The notes beneath the pieces are model-generated. The model was not told the DNA's origin, did no database searches, and saw nothing but the letters and a program-made list of their open reading frames with translations. From Paludisphaera borealis (GTDB lineage Bacteria > Planctomycetota > Planctomycetia > Isosphaerales > Isosphaeraceae): 64,000 nucleotides of DNA. The position numbers were made by a program, and so were the translations under genes. The stretch covers positions 3,472,001 through 3,536,000 of the forward strand of contig NZ_CP019082.1 of the NCBI RefSeq assembly GCF_001956985.1, in the 5' to 3' direction. Shown piece by piece: positions 8,898 to 18,418 of the stretch (position 1 is the first letter of the stretch; each line of letters starts with the position of its first letter).

Positions 8898-10790
8898 ATG
8901 GTCTACCGTTGGAGAATCCGCGCGGGGAACGAGCGGCGTCGCCGTCGCACCAAGCCATCGACGAGGTTTCAATCCGCCTCGCTGCTCGCCTGGCTGACAC
9001 TCGCTTCGGCCCTCGGCGCCGGCCCTCCCGGCGCGACCGCCCCGCCGAAGGCCGACGGCGACTGGCTGGGCCAGCGGGTGGTCATCGAGCCGGGAACCAT
9101 CCTCCAGGACGGCCGAGCCGCCGCCAGCGACACGACGTTCCGGTTCTTCAAGGTCGTCCATGCGCGCGCCTTCCAGGTCTGGCTCGTCTCCGAAAGCCGG
9201 AGGTCCGAGGGCTGGGCGCCGATTTCCCGCGTCATCGCCGCCGACCGCGCCGAAGCACACTTCACAGCCAAGATCCTGGCCGCCCCGAATGATGCCTGGA
9301 ACCGGATCTGGCGCGCCAGCATTCGGTACGACAAAAAGGAATACGATCAAGCCCTCGAAGACTGCGATCAGGCGATCCGCATCGATCCCACCTCGGCGAT
9401 CGCTTACACAATTCGGGGCGACGTCAAGCTGTCGAAGGACGCCAAGAACGTCGACGCGGCGATGGAAGACTACAATCACGCGCTGCGACTGGATCCGCTC
9501 TATGGCTTCGCGTACCGCCGCCGGGGCGAGGCCTGGAATCTCAAGAAAGAATACGACAAGGCGATCGCCGATTTCGACCAGGCGATCCACTTCAACCCCG
9601 ACGACTCCTATGCCTACAGCGGTCGCGGGCACGTCTGGAATCTCAAGAAAGAATACGACAAGGCGATCGCCGACTACAGCGGGGCCCTCATCCTCAACCC
9701 AAACGATGGCTTTCATCACATCTGCCGGGGCGGTGCGCATCAAGACAAAGGAGATGTTGAGAAAGCGTTCGAAGATTACGATCAGGCCATCCGAATCAAT
9801 CCGCAGGATGCATTCGCCTATCGGGTTCGCGGTCTGTTGCGACTGCTCCAGAAAGACTATGACAGAGCCGTTGAGGACTATACGCAGGCGATCCGAATCG
9901 AGCCGCGCGACGCAACACTCTTCAGCAGCCGCGGCTTGACAAGGAAGCGGGCCGGAGACTACGACAAGGCGCTCGAAGACTACGACGCGGCGATCAAACT
10001 CGCCCCCCGCGATGCGACTCTGTACAGCGACCGTGGCGACGTTTGGAGCGAGAAGAAACATTACGACAAGGCGCTCGACGACTACAACGCGGCGATCCAA
10101 ATCGATCCGCGCGACGCAACCTTCTACTGTGAACGAGGCCACGTCTGGCGGGAGACGGAGAATGACGACAAGGCGCTCGACGACTTCGCCCAGGCCATAC
10201 GAATCGCCCCTGACGACAAGTTCGCTTATTTGTCCCGCGCTGTGATCTGGAAACAAAAGGGTGAGCACGACGCCGCCCTTGCCGACCTCAAGCAGGTGAT
10301 TCGCATCGACCCGAGCGACGCCTTCGCGTACGGCCTCCGCGGACGCGTGCAGAGCTCTCGGGGTCGTTACGAGGAGGCCCTGGCGGACCTCGCCGCGGCC
10401 GTGAAGATCGAGCCACAGGAAAGGTACTCGCTCAACGCCGAAGCCTGGATCTGGGCCGCGGCCCCCGAACCCAAGGTCCGTGACGGCCGCCGCGCGGTCG
10501 AAGCCGCCAGCAGGTTATGCGCGATCACGGGATGGAACGACCCCGATGACCTCGAGATCCTGGCCGCGTCCTATGCCGAGTCGGCCGACTTCCCGGCCGC
10601 CGTGAAATGGCAGCGAAGAGCTATCGAGATCGCCCCCAAGGACGACCCCGGCGACGACCTCCGTCAGCATCGCCTGAAACTCTACGACGCTGGGAAGGCG
10701 TACCGCACGGCCCCCGAGCAGGAGTTCCTTCCCCCTCCCGAGCACGTGGCCATCTTCACCGCCACCACACATCCGCCCAACCAGGCCTAA
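8898..10790 (+). CDS. Secreted TPR-repeat protein (paralogue 2)
   Basis: The 630-residue protein mirrors its upstream neighbour: an Arg-rich N-terminus with a hydrophobic signal segment (LLAWLTLASALGAG), the same small beta domain (LGQRVVIEPGTILQDG, VWLVSESRRSEGWAPISRVI), about eleven TPRs, and the same cap (AWIWAAAPEPKVRDGRRAVE). Two adjacent TPRs share an exact 39-nt DNA repeat (9533-9571 and 9635-9673) spaced by 102 bp, exactly one 34-residue unit, which indicates a recent internal duplication. The start codon is preceded by only a weak GGAG. The gap to the upstream gene is 166 bp, so co-transcription is possible. Function is unknown beyond protein-protein interaction. Confidence 0.8.
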   Translation: MVYRWRIRAGNERRRRRTKPSTRFQSASLLAWLTLASALGAGPPGATAPPKADGDWLGQRVVIEPGTILQDGRAAASDTTFRFFKVVHARAFQVWLVSESRRSEGWAPISRVIAADRAEAHFTAKILAAPNDAWNRIWRASIRYDKKEYDQALEDCDQAIRIDPTSAIAYTIRGDVKLSKDAKNVDAAMEDYNHALRLDPLYGFAYRRRGEAWNLKKEYDKAIADFDQAIHFNPDDSYAYSGRGHVWNLKKEYDKAIADYSGALILNPNDGFHHICRGGAHQDKGDVEKAFEDYDQAIRINPQDAFAYRVRGLLRLLQKDYDRAVEDYTQAIRIEPRDATLFSSRGLTRKRAGDYDKALEDYDAAIKLAPRDATLYSDRGDVWSEKKHYDKALDDYNAAIQIDPRDATFYCERGHVWRETENDDKALDDFAQAIRIAPDDKFAYLSRAVIWKQKGEHDAALADLKQVIRIDPSDAFAYGLRGRVQSSRGRYEEALADLAAAVKIEPQERYSLNAEAWIWAAAPEPKVRDGRRAVEAASRLCAITGWNDPDDLEILAASYAESADFPAAVKWQRRAIEIAPKDDPGDDLRQHRLKLYDAGKAYRTAPEQEFLPPPEHVAIFTATTHPPNQA

Positions 10791-10972
10791 AGTCAGGCGT
10801 GAGGGCCGAGGCAAGACCAAACCAACGAATAACAACCGGAGAAATGGTGGGCCGCCGTCGTTTTTCCGGCTTCCCCCTTGCCGAAGGCGGGAGGTACTCG
10901 CTACCATAATCGAACGCGCCGACCGGGGCAGGCCGAGTCGTACAAAAAAAGTATGAGCGAATGAAAAACGAC

Positions 10973-11000
10973 TTGAAGTCGCCCGGCCGAACGATATAGT
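10973..11000 (+). promoter_or_regulatory. Sigma70-type promoter for the tRNA-tuf operon
   Basis: TTGAAG (10973-10978) and TATAGT (10995-11000) are separated by 16 bp and end 23 bp before the first tRNA. The -10 box matches the consensus at five of six positions. The preceding DNA is unusually A-rich (TACAAAAAAAGTATGAGCGAATG), like an UP element. This would drive the four tRNAs and probably tuf. Confidence 0.6.
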
Positions 11001-11023
11001 AGGAAGTTTCACGGCCCAAGGCT

Positions 11024-11096
11024 GCTGGCGTAGCTCAACTGGCAGAGCAACGGTTTTGTAAACCGTAGGTTGTGAGTTCGACTCTCACCGCCAGCT
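11024..11096 (+). tRNA. tRNA-Thr(UGU)
   Basis: A cloverleaf with a seven-pair acceptor stem (GCTGGCG/CGCCAGC), anticodon stem ACGGT/ACCGT and loop TTTGTAA gives anticodon TGT. The T-arm is GTGAG-TTCGACT-CTCAC. CCA is not encoded. Confidence 0.95.
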
Positions 11097-11188
11097 CTAC
11101 CACATGATTAAGGACGTCAAGACGCCAAACGCCGGAACTCGCCGAGGATCGGAAACGACCGCGACGAGCCGACGGCGACGACCCAACC

Positions 11189-11270
<82 letters not shown>

Positions 11271-11430
11271 CATTCGTCTCGTTTGAGAAATCGTGAACAT
11301 GCACCGGCCCTGGCGGGTCGGTGAGGAGAGGGAGGGCGACGACAAGGACGGCGAGGATCGAGCGAGCGAAGGAAGTCCGGCCGGCGACGGTCGGAACAGA
11401 GGCGGCTCCAGCCGGGAACGGGACGTGCAC

Positions 11431-11501
11431 GCGGGTGTAGCTCAATGGTAGAGTCCCTGCCTTCCAAGCAGGCCGTGTGGGTTCGATTCCCATCACCCGC
11501 T
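11431..11501 (+). tRNA. tRNA-Gly(UCC)
   Basis: The acceptor stem is GCGGGTG/CACCCGC, the anticodon loop CTTCCAA gives anticodon TCC, and the T-arm contains GGTTCGATTCC. CCA is not encoded. Confidence 0.95.
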
Positions 11502-11577
11502 CTGGCCCGGCGTCACCCAGCCGCCCGCAACGCAAAGCAACGACCGACCTCGAAAGAAGAAACAACCGCAAAACTAC

Positions 11578-11650
<73 letters not shown>

Positions 11651-11815
11651 CTTGGGTCGGTTGCCCAAAGTTCGGGCGTGAAGGAAGACGTGCGCAGCGG
11701 CTGGCCCCGGCCGCTGGCAGAGCCGTCCGAAGCGGACCTGGCTGGCGGGTGGGGCTCGATTACAGATCTCCCGCCGAGAACTTGACTACAGGAATGCCGA
11801 AAAGGCGCTGAACAC

Positions 11816-13027
11816 ATGGCCAAGGAAACATTCAGCAGAACCAAGCCGCACGTCAACGTGGGCACGATCGGGCACATTGACCACGGCAAGACCACGCTGA
11901 CCGCGGCCCTGCTGGCGGTCCTGTCGGCGCGTGGCCAGGCCAAGAGCAAGTCGTACTCCGACATCGCCAAGGGCGGAACGGTCCGCGACGCCACCAAAAC
12001 GGTGACCATCGCGGTCTCGCACGTCGAGTACGAGAGCGAAAAGCGCCACTACGCCCACATCGACTGCCCGGGTCACGCCGATTATATCAAGAATATGATC
12101 ACCGGCGCGGCTCAGATGGACGGCGCGATTCTGGTGGTCTCCGCGGCCGACGGCCCGATGCCCCAGACCCGCGAGCACATCCTCCTGGCCCGTCAGGTCG
12201 GCGTCCCGGCGCTGGTCGTCTTCCTCAACAAGATCGACCTGGTCGACGACGAGGAACTGCTGGAGCTGGTCGAGCTTGAGCTTCGCGAGATGCTCTCTCA
12301 CTACAAGTTCCCCGGCGACGAGATCCCGATCGTCCGCGGCAGCAGCCGCCCGGCACTCGAGAACCCCAGCGACCCGACCGCGGCCAAGCCGATCCTCGAC
12401 CTCGTCAAGGCGATGGACGAGTACATCCCCGACCCGGTCCGCGAGATCGACAAGCCGTTCCTGATGCCGATCGAAGACGTGTTCTCGATCAAGGGACGCG
12501 GCACCGTGGGCACCGGTCGCGTCGAGCGCGGCCGCGTCAAGGTCGGTGACTCGATCGAGATCATCGGCTTCGGCGTCAAGAAGCCGACCACCGTGACCGG
12601 CGTCGAGATGTTCCAGAAGACCCTCGACGAGGGCGTCGCCGGCGACAACGTCGGCGTTCTGCTCCGCGGCGTGGAAAAGGACGACCTGGAACGGGGCCAG
12701 GTGCTCTGCAAGCCGGGCTCGATCACACCCCACACCAAGTTCGAGGCGGAAGTTTACGTCTTGAGCAAGGAAGAAGGCGGACGCCACACCCCGTTCTTCA
12801 AGGGCTACCGTCCCCAGTTCTACATCCGCACCACCGACGTCACCGGCTCGATCCTCAACCTGCTGTCGGAAGACGGCAGCGAGGCCGAGATGTGCATGCC
12901 GGGCGACAACATCAAGATGACCGTCGAACTCGGCAGCCCGATCGCCATGGAAGACGCCCTCCGCTTCGCCATCCGTGAAGGCGGCAAGACGGTCGGCGCC
13001 GGCGTCGTGACCAAGATCCTCGAGTGA
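11816..13027 (+). CDS. tuf: Translation elongation factor Tu
   Basis: EF-Tu is the GTPase that delivers aminoacyl-tRNA to the ribosome. The 403-residue product has the P-loop GHIDHGKT, switch II DCPGH, NKID and the full domain 2 and 3 sequences ([24 protein letters not shown]). The switch I/G2 region departs from the usual ARGITI: it reads [18 protein letters not shown], so Arg-Gly are replaced by Lys-Thr while the Mg-coordinating Thr is kept. It is about ten residues longer than the E. coli protein. It lies 165 bp after the last tRNA and probably shares their promoter. The upstream ribosome binding site (AAAGGCG) is weak. Confidence 0.97.
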   Translation: MAKETFSRTKPHVNVGTIGHIDHGKTTLTAALLAVLSARGQAKSKSYSDIAKGGTVRDATKTVTIAVSHVEYESEKRHYAHIDCPGHADYIKNMITGAAQMDGAILVVSAADGPMPQTREHILLARQVGVPALVVFLNKIDLVDDEELLELVELELREMLSHYKFPGDEIPIVRGSSRPALENPSDPTAAKPILDLVKAMDEYIPDPVREIDKPFLMPIEDVFSIKGRGTVGTGRVERGRVKVGDSIEIIGFGVKKPTTVTGVEMFQKTLDEGVAGDNVGVLLRGVEKDDLERGQVLCKPGSITPHTKFEAEVYVLSKEEGGRHTPFFKGYRPQFYIRTTDVTGSILNLLSEDGSEAEMCMPGDNIKMTVELGSPIAMEDALRFAIREGGKTVGAGVVTKILE

Positions 13028-13038
13028 CCGCGCTCCCC

Positions 13039-13079
13039 AGCCGCGAACCGTCGGCGACTTCGCCCGATGGTCCGCGGCT
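13039..13079 (+). terminator. Hairpin after tuf
   Basis: An imperfect stem formed by AGCCGCG...CGCGGCT with inner ACC/GGT and TCGG/CCGA pairs lies 12 nt after the tuf stop codon. Only a short T-containing tail (CGTTTCGTCT) follows, so termination may be partial. The rest of the 355-bp gap to rpmG shows no gene. Confidence 0.45.
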
Positions 13080-13382
13080 CGTTTCGTCTCGGGTTTCGAT
13101 CCGGGACGACCGCCGCGTCGGTCGTCCACGACGTTCGCAACCTAAAGTCCTTCAGTAGCGTCGAGCCGGCGGCCGGCCACGGGCCGTCGGCGTCTTTGAT
13201 TCCGCGATATCCGAAGATCGTCGCCCCCAAGGCGCGGTCCCCGCCTCCGCCTGATGGCCGGAAGCCGGGAGGTCGCACCGCAAGTGTTCTGGAACGTCCG
13301 GCCGCCTCCCGGCCCAGCCCGATCGGACCGAACGTGGTCTCCGAATCGGCGGCGGGAGCGACGGAACCGAGGTATTATTGCA

Positions 13383-13535
13383 ATGCGTGAATACGTCTGG
13401 CTCGAGTGCACCGCCTGCGGCGAACGCAACTACCGCGTCCAGAAAGAGACCCGCGGCGCGAATCGGCTGGAGCTGAAGAAGTACTGCCGACGAGAGCGCC
13501 TGCATACGTCTCACAAAGAGTCGCGGAAGAAGTGA
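13383..13535 (+). CDS. rpmG: 50S ribosomal protein L33
   Basis: The 50-residue product MREYVWLECTACGERNYRVQ... with RLELKKYCRRERLHTSHKES matches L33, a small protein of the large ribosomal subunit. The first zinc pair is intact (CTAC), but the second pair keeps only its first Cys (KKYCRRERL, where C+ forms have CxxC), so only three of four ligands remain. ATG at 13383 gives the canonical length; an upstream in-frame extension is Arg/Pro-rich and not conserved-looking. Its place between tuf and tRNA-Trp/secE is typical in bacteria. Confidence 0.93.
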   Translation: MREYVWLECTACGERNYRVQKETRGANRLELKKYCRRERLHTSHKESRKK

Positions 13536-13720
13536 CCCGACCCGGAATCGCCGATCGGCCGCCGGCCGGCGATTTCAGGTCCCGACCGGCCAAAACCGCG
13601 ACGGCCGACTCTGGTCGCGAGAATGGACGGCGCGACCGTCCTATCAAATGCGACGGCGGATCGACTGGTTGGGCTTTTTCCCCACGGAGAGGGCTCGCCG
13701 GCGATCAGCCGACGAATCAC

Positions 13721-13793
13721 ACGAGCGTAGCTCAATTGGCAGAGCACCGGTTTCCAAAACCGGCGGTTGGGGGTTCGATTCCCTCCGCTCGTG
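13721..13793 (+). tRNA. tRNA-Trp(CCA)
   Basis: The acceptor stem is ACGAGCG/CGCTCGT with discriminator G. The anticodon loop TTCCAAA gives anticodon CCA. It lies between rpmG and secE, a common bacterial arrangement. Confidence 0.95.
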
Positions 13794-13989
13794 CTTCGAC
13801 GCCCGCGCAACCCGCGGGCGTTGCGTCGGGTCGGTTCCAGCGACGCCGGACGGGGCCTGCGGGCCCAGGCAGGAGAATCATCGAGGCAACCGCGAGCCGA
13901 GGTTCGACCACTCGAACCCTCGCCTCCGGGACTTTGATTCACGATTCTTTCGAGATCGCGGTTTCCCCATTCCGAATGGAACGGTCGCC

Positions 13990-14514
13990 ATGGGCAAAGT
14001 GAAAGACGAAGTCTCGGGGCAAAAGCCGACGAAGCCCCTCAAAGGGAAGCCGAGCGGGGGGGCCGTCAGCGCTATTTCCCAGTTCTTCCTGAATCTTTTG
14101 AACACCGCTCTCTACAAGCCGATGCAGGGCTGGCACGCCCGCTTGTACACAGGGGTGGCCCTCGGCGTGATCGTCGCGGCCGGCGTCTGGCGGCTCTATG
14201 AAGCCTCCCTCGACTATACGCCGCTCTGGCGGCTGGGCATCCCCGCGACCGTGGCTCTGGTGCTGGGCTGGACCGTCTTCCGGATCGTCCACTACCCGCC
14301 GTTCGCCGAGTTCCTCATCGCCACCGAAGCCGAGATGAACAAGGTCTCGTGGACGTCCAAGGAAGACCTCTACCGATCGACGGTCGTCGTCCTGGTCGCG
14401 GTCCTCGTCATGGCGGTCTACCTGTTCGTCGTCGACTGGTTCTGGCTGTTCATCCTGCGAAACATCGGCGTGCTCCAGTTCAGCGGCGGAGGAGGGTTCG
14501 GTTCGACGTCGTAA
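13990..14514 (+). CDS. secE: Preprotein translocase subunit SecE
   Basis: SecE clamps SecY in the SecYEG protein-conducting channel of the inner membrane. The 174-residue form is longer than the minimal single-TM SecE. After a charged N-terminus there are two additional membrane segments (LYTGVALGVIVAAGVWRLY and LGIPATVALVLGWTVFRIV), then the conserved amphipathic region EAEMNKVSWTSKEDLYRST and the final membrane helix VLVAVLVMAVYLFVVDWFWL. This three-helix form resembles E. coli SecE. ATG at 13990 (MGKVKDEV) is chosen because the upstream frame runs through the tRNA. It is followed by nusG, as expected. Confidence 0.93.
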   Translation: MGKVKDEVSGQKPTKPLKGKPSGGAVSAISQFFLNLLNTALYKPMQGWHARLYTGVALGVIVAAGVWRLYEASLDYTPLWRLGIPATVALVLGWTVFRIVHYPPFAEFLIATEAEMNKVSWTSKEDLYRSTVVVLVAVLVMAVYLFVVDWFWLFILRNIGVLQFSGGGGFGSTS

Positions 14515-14798
14515 ACACGACGCGGCCCCGACCCTTGGGAGGTCGCCCGGCGCACCTCCCACTCACCGCTCCGACGCCCGGAGCCGACCTGTCGCCGGAT
14601 GGAAGCCCTGGAGATTTTCGTTTTGGGCTTCCGTACGCCAGGGTCGGCTCGGTAGACTAGTCCGATTCCCCGCCTCCTGCTTCAGGTTCGACTTTCCCAA
14701 GGCAGGCTGCACCCCGCTCTCGAGCCGGAGTCTTCTTCGCTGAAGCGACGCGCGGCGCGAGATTCGTTCCCGTAGAGAGAATCGCCGTACAACGTTCC

Positions 14799-15620
14799 AT
14801 GAGTGACCTGACGCAAGAGTTTGACGATTCGCCCCCGGGTTCCGACGCGTCCGACTCCGTTTCGACGGATGGCGGTCTTGCGCCGGTCGACCAGGTCGTG
14901 CACGTGGAAGAGGAGACGCCCGACGGCGGCAGCGGCAAGTCGGCCGCCCGCGCGTCGAAGGCGGCTGCTCACAAACCGGAGCCCGAACCGCCCGCGGTCG
15001 ACTCCGGCGTCGAGCCCCCCGAACCGCCCGCGGTCGACGACCCGGACGACGACGAGCCCCCGCCGGAACTGGTCTGGTACGTCCTCAAGGTGCAAAGCTC
15101 GCGGGAAGACACGATCGCCGCGGCGCTCCAGCGCCGGGTCAAGATCCAGGCGCTCGAGCGGTTCTTCGGCAAGAACCCCGACGGCAGCCCCCGGATCGTC
15201 GTCCCCACCGAGAAGATCACCGAGATCCGCAACAACAAAAAGCGGATCGTCGAGCGCAAGACGTACCCCGGCTACATCATGGTTCACATGGAGTTGAACG
15301 AGAAGACCTGGTTCCTGGTCCGCGAGACCCCGGGCGTGGGAGACTTCGTGGGGGCGCACGGCACCCCCACCAAGATGACCGACGCCGAAGTAAACCAGAT
15401 GCTTCATCAAGAAGAAGAGAAGACGACCGCCGAGAGCCCGAAGGTCCGCATCGACGTCGAACGGGGCGATCGGGTCAAGATCAAGGACGGCCCCTTCGAG
15501 AACTTCGAAGGGACCGTCGAAGAGGTCATCGAGGGCCGCGGCCTGGTGAAGGTGATGCTGATCATCTTCAACCGGCCCACCCCGGTCGACCTCGAATACT
15601 GGCAGCTCGAGCGGATCTGA
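14799..15620 (+). CDS. nusG: Transcription antitermination factor NusG with long acidic N-terminal extension
   Basis: NusG binds RNA polymerase and links it to Rho, NusE or the ribosome. The 273-residue protein has a standard NGN domain from about residue 91 (LVWYVLKVQSSRED, KTYPGYIMVHMEL, ETPGVGDFVG) and a KOW domain from about 215 (ERGDRVKIKDGPFENFEGTV). It is preceded by about 90 disordered residues rich in Asp, Glu, Pro and Ala (for example DDPDDDEPPPE). E. coli NusG has 181 residues, so the extension is substantial. It also has a short insertion in NGN (FFGKNPDGSPRIVVPTEK). It lies between secE and rplK. Confidence 0.93.
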   Translation: MSDLTQEFDDSPPGSDASDSVSTDGGLAPVDQVVHVEEETPDGGSGKSAARASKAAAHKPEPEPPAVDSGVEPPEPPAVDDPDDDEPPPELVWYVLKVQSSREDTIAAALQRRVKIQALERFFGKNPDGSPRIVVPTEKITEIRNNKKRIVERKTYPGYIMVHMELNEKTWFLVRETPGVGDFVGAHGTPTKMTDAEVNQMLHQEEEKTTAESPKVRIDVERGDRVKIKDGPFENFEGTVEEVIEGRGLVKVMLIIFNRPTPVDLEYWQLERI

Positions 15621-15839
15621 TTCGAGCGGGTCGTCTTCGGTCGATCGACGCGGGCCGCGAGCCCGCGTCGGCTTCGTCGCGAGGTGCGAGCCGCCGGACC
15701 GGAATGGGTCAGTCGGCCGGCGCGACGCCCGCTCCGAAGTTGAAAGCACGCAGCCGCCGCTCGAATCGAAACGACGAATCGACACGCACCCGCAGTCGAA
15801 CGAACCAAGCAAAGGTTTCAAGGGAAGCGAGAATCCGCG

Positions 15840-16265
15840 ATGGCCAAGGTGATGACGGCGAAGGTCAAGCTCCAGTGTCCCGGGGGACAGGCGACCCCCG
15901 CGCCTCCGGTCGGGCCCGCGCTCGGTCAGCACGGCGTGAACATCGGTCAGTTCGTGATGCAATTCAACGAACGGACCAAGGACATGAAGGGGACCACGAT
16001 CCCCATCGAAATCACGATCTATTCGGACCGCACGTTCGAATTCATCACCAAGAGCCCGCCGGCCGCCGTGCTGCTGAAGCAGGCTGCGGGGATCGCCGCG
16101 GGTTCCGCCGTGCCCAACAAGACCAAGGTCGGCACGGTGACCGCCGAGCAGGTGAAGAAGATCGCCGAGACCAAGTTCGCCGATCTCAACGCCCGCGACA
16201 TCGACCACGCGTGCCGCGTTATCGCCGGCACGGCCCGGAGCATGGGCGTCGAAATCAAGGGTTGA
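15840..16265 (+). CDS. rplK: 50S ribosomal protein L11
   Basis: L11 binds the GTPase-associated centre of 23S rRNA and is needed for the RelA response. The 141-residue product has the Pro-rich signature [19 protein letters not shown] at the start and the rRNA-binding C-terminal domain ([12 protein letters not shown]). Length is exactly typical. A purine-rich AAGGGAAGCGAGAA segment precedes the ATG. Confidence 0.97.
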   Translation: MAKVMTAKVKLQCPGGQATPAPPVGPALGQHGVNIGQFVMQFNERTKDMKGTTIPIEITIYSDRTFEFITKSPPAAVLLKQAAGIAAGSAVPNKTKVGTVTAEQVKKIAETKFADLNARDIDHACRVIAGTARSMGVEIKG

Positions 16266-16474
16266 TCGCGCCGACCGCCGCCCGTTCGGTCGGGTCGGCA
16301 GGCCGTGAGGCGAGCCTCGCAGTTGCAGGATGATCAAGACGTTGAGGTTGGTTCACATCTCGGCGCGAGCCGAGTTGAGACCACCGGCCGGAACCAGGCG
16401 CGACCGCCCGCCGACGGCCCGAGAGTTTCCCATACTAAGGCGGCAGCCCGTCCAAGGGCGAAAGGGGTGACGAC

Positions 16475-17155
16475 TTGCCATATCATTCGAAGCGCTTTCG
16501 CGCGTTGAGCTCCAAGGTGAAGATCGCGGTCCCGGTGCCGTTGCCGGAAGCCGTGAAGCTCCTGAAGGGGTTCAACACGACGAAATTCAATCAGACGGTC
16601 GAGGTTTCGACCCACCTGGGCATCGACCCCCGGCAGAGCGATCAGAACGTGCGCGGGTCGGTGGCCTTGCCGCACGGCATCGGCAAGAACGTCCGGGTGG
16701 CGGTGTTCGCCCAGGGCGACAACGCCGAGAAGGCGCGGAACGCCGGTGCCGACATCGTTGGCGCCGACGACCTGGCCCAGCAGATCAAGGGGGGCGTGAT
16801 GGATTTCGACGTCGCCCTGGCCACGCCTGACATGATGGGCGTCGTCGGTCCGCTCGGTCGCGTGCTCGGCCCTCGCGGCCTGATGCCGTCGCCTCGCTCG
16901 GGCACCGTGACGACCGACATCGTCTCGGCGGTCAAGGAGTTCAAGGCGGGTAAGATCGAGTTCCGCAACGACAAGGGGGGCAACGTCGCGGTTCCCGTCG
17001 GCAAGATCAACTTCACGGAAGATCAGCTGATCGAGAACATCACCGCGTTCCTCGCCTTCTTGCGGACGCTCAAGCCGGCCTCCTCCAAGGGGACGTACAT
17101 CCAGACGGTCACCATCTCGGCCACCATGAGCCCCGGCGTCCGGGTTTCCGCGTGA
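16475..17155 (+). CDS. rplA: 50S ribosomal protein L1
   Basis: L1 forms the L1 stalk near the ribosomal E site and represses its own mRNA in many bacteria. The 226-residue protein begins [15 protein letters not shown] and contains the family signature ([20 protein letters not shown]). I assign a TTG start at 16475 because it is preceded by AAAGGGGTGA at good spacing and no in-frame ATG or GTG lies just upstream. It follows rplK after about 210 bp. Minor-codon initiation of a ribosomal protein gene is unusual and could help keep L1 output matched to its partners. Confidence 0.95.
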   Translation: MPYHSKRFRALSSKVKIAVPVPLPEAVKLLKGFNTTKFNQTVEVSTHLGIDPRQSDQNVRGSVALPHGIGKNVRVAVFAQGDNAEKARNAGADIVGADDLAQQIKGGVMDFDVALATPDMMGVVGPLGRVLGPRGLMPSPRSGTVTTDIVSAVKEFKAGKIEFRNDKGGNVAVPVGKINFTEDQLIENITAFLAFLRTLKPASSKGTYIQTVTISATMSPGVRVSA

Positions 17156-17228
17156 GCCGGCTCGCGTCGCGCTCGCCCGGGGTCGATACCACCCGAATTT
17201 CGTCGAATCGGAAACCACGGTCCAAGTC

Positions 17229-17828
17229 ATGAGTAAATACGTAAAAGAACTGATGATGGATCAGCTTCGGACGGACCTGGCCGACAGCCGGTCGATGCTG
17301 ATCCTCGACTTCAAGGGACTGGACGCCGTCAGCGAGCACCAGTTCCGCAGCGACTTGCGAAAGAAGTCGATCCGCGTCCGGACGTTGAAGAACACGTTGG
17401 CGCGTCGGATCTTCACCGAGATCGGCGTCGACGGGCTTTCGAGGTACCTCGAAGGGCCTTCGGTCCTGGTCTGGGGAGGGGCGGGCGTCGCCGAGCTGGC
17501 CAAGGAGATTTCCGGCCAGGTCAAGAAGCTCAAGAAGCCCGCGATCAAGGGGGGCGCCGTCGACGGCGTGGTGATCGGCCCCGAGCAGGTCGAGGACATC
17601 ACCAAGCTCCCCAGCCGCGAGGCGTTGATCGGACGCGTCGCCGCGATGGCCATCGCCCCCGCGCAGCGGGTGATCGCCCTGGCCAACGCCCCGATCGGCA
17701 GCCTGGCGAGCCAGCTTCAAACGATTTCCGAGGGGGCCTCGGCCGATGGGGACGGGGGCGAAGAGCCCGCCGCCACGCCTGAAGCCGAGGGCGAAGCGCC
17801 CGCCGCGACGACCGAAGCGGGGTCCTGA
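17229..17828 (+). CDS. rplJ: 50S ribosomal protein L10
   Basis: L10 anchors the L7/L12 dimers to the ribosome. The 199-residue protein has the typical N-terminal domain (VKELMMDQLRTDLADSRSML, VRTLKNTLARRI) and the helix that binds L7/L12. The last 35 residues or so are an Ala/Glu/Thr-rich tail beyond the usual 165-175 residues. It lies between rplA and rplL, as in other bacteria. Confidence 0.96.
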   Translation: MSKYVKELMMDQLRTDLADSRSMLILDFKGLDAVSEHQFRSDLRKKSIRVRTLKNTLARRIFTEIGVDGLSRYLEGPSVLVWGGAGVAELAKEISGQVKKLKKPAIKGGAVDGVVIGPEQVEDITKLPSREALIGRVAAMAIAPAQRVIALANAPIGSLASQLQTISEGASADGDGGEEPAATPEAEGEAPAATTEAGS

Positions 17829-18013
17829 GCCGGCTTCGGCTCGACTCCGACGCAGCAATTCATGTGGCGGTGCGGTCGCGGGTTCCACTCGCAACCGACG
17901 ACCGCCGCGAGTAAACGATTTTTCAGCCAATTTGTCCGGGTGCGTCAGCGACGACGTACGCCGCCGCTTGAGCCGCGTTTTCCACGATCGAGCTAGAAAG
18001 GATCCGTTCCGCC

Positions 18014-18418
18014 ATGTCCACCGCTGAAGCCCCCTCGTTCGCCGACAACATCAAGACCCTCGGCGAGTCGATCGTCAGCCTGACCGTCCTCGAAGCCAAG
18101 GCCCTGGGCGACTACCTTGAGGTGGTCCACGGGATCAAGCCGGCCGCCGCCGCCGTGGCCGCCGCTCCGGCCGCCGCCGCCGCCCCGACCGAGGCCGCCG
18201 CGCCGCAGACCGAGTTCGACGTCAGCCTCGAAGCCATCGGCGCCAACAAGATCAACGTCATCAAGATCGTCCGCGCCGCCACCGGCCTGGGCCTCAAGGA
18301 AGCCAAGGATCTCGTCGAGGCGGCTCCCAAGGCCATCAAGACCGGTATCGCCAAGGACGACGCCGAGAAGCTCAAGAAGGAGCTCGAGGAAGCCGGCGCC
18401 ACGGTCAAGATCAAGTAA
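18014..18418 (+). CDS. rplL: 50S ribosomal protein L7/L12
   Basis: L7/L12 forms the flexible stalk that recruits translation factors. The 134-residue protein has the N-terminal dimerisation region, an Ala/Pro hinge ([15 protein letters not shown]) and the C-terminal domain ([33 protein letters not shown]). The ribosome binding site AGAAAGGA is upstream. The order rplJ-rplL-rpoB is conserved. Confidence 0.97.
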   Translation: MSTAEAPSFADNIKTLGESIVSLTVLEAKALGDYLEVVHGIKPAAAAVAAAPAAAAAPTEAAAPQTEFDVSLEAIGANKINVIKIVRAATGLGLKEAKDLVEAAPKAIKTGIAKDDAEKLKKELEEAGATVKIK

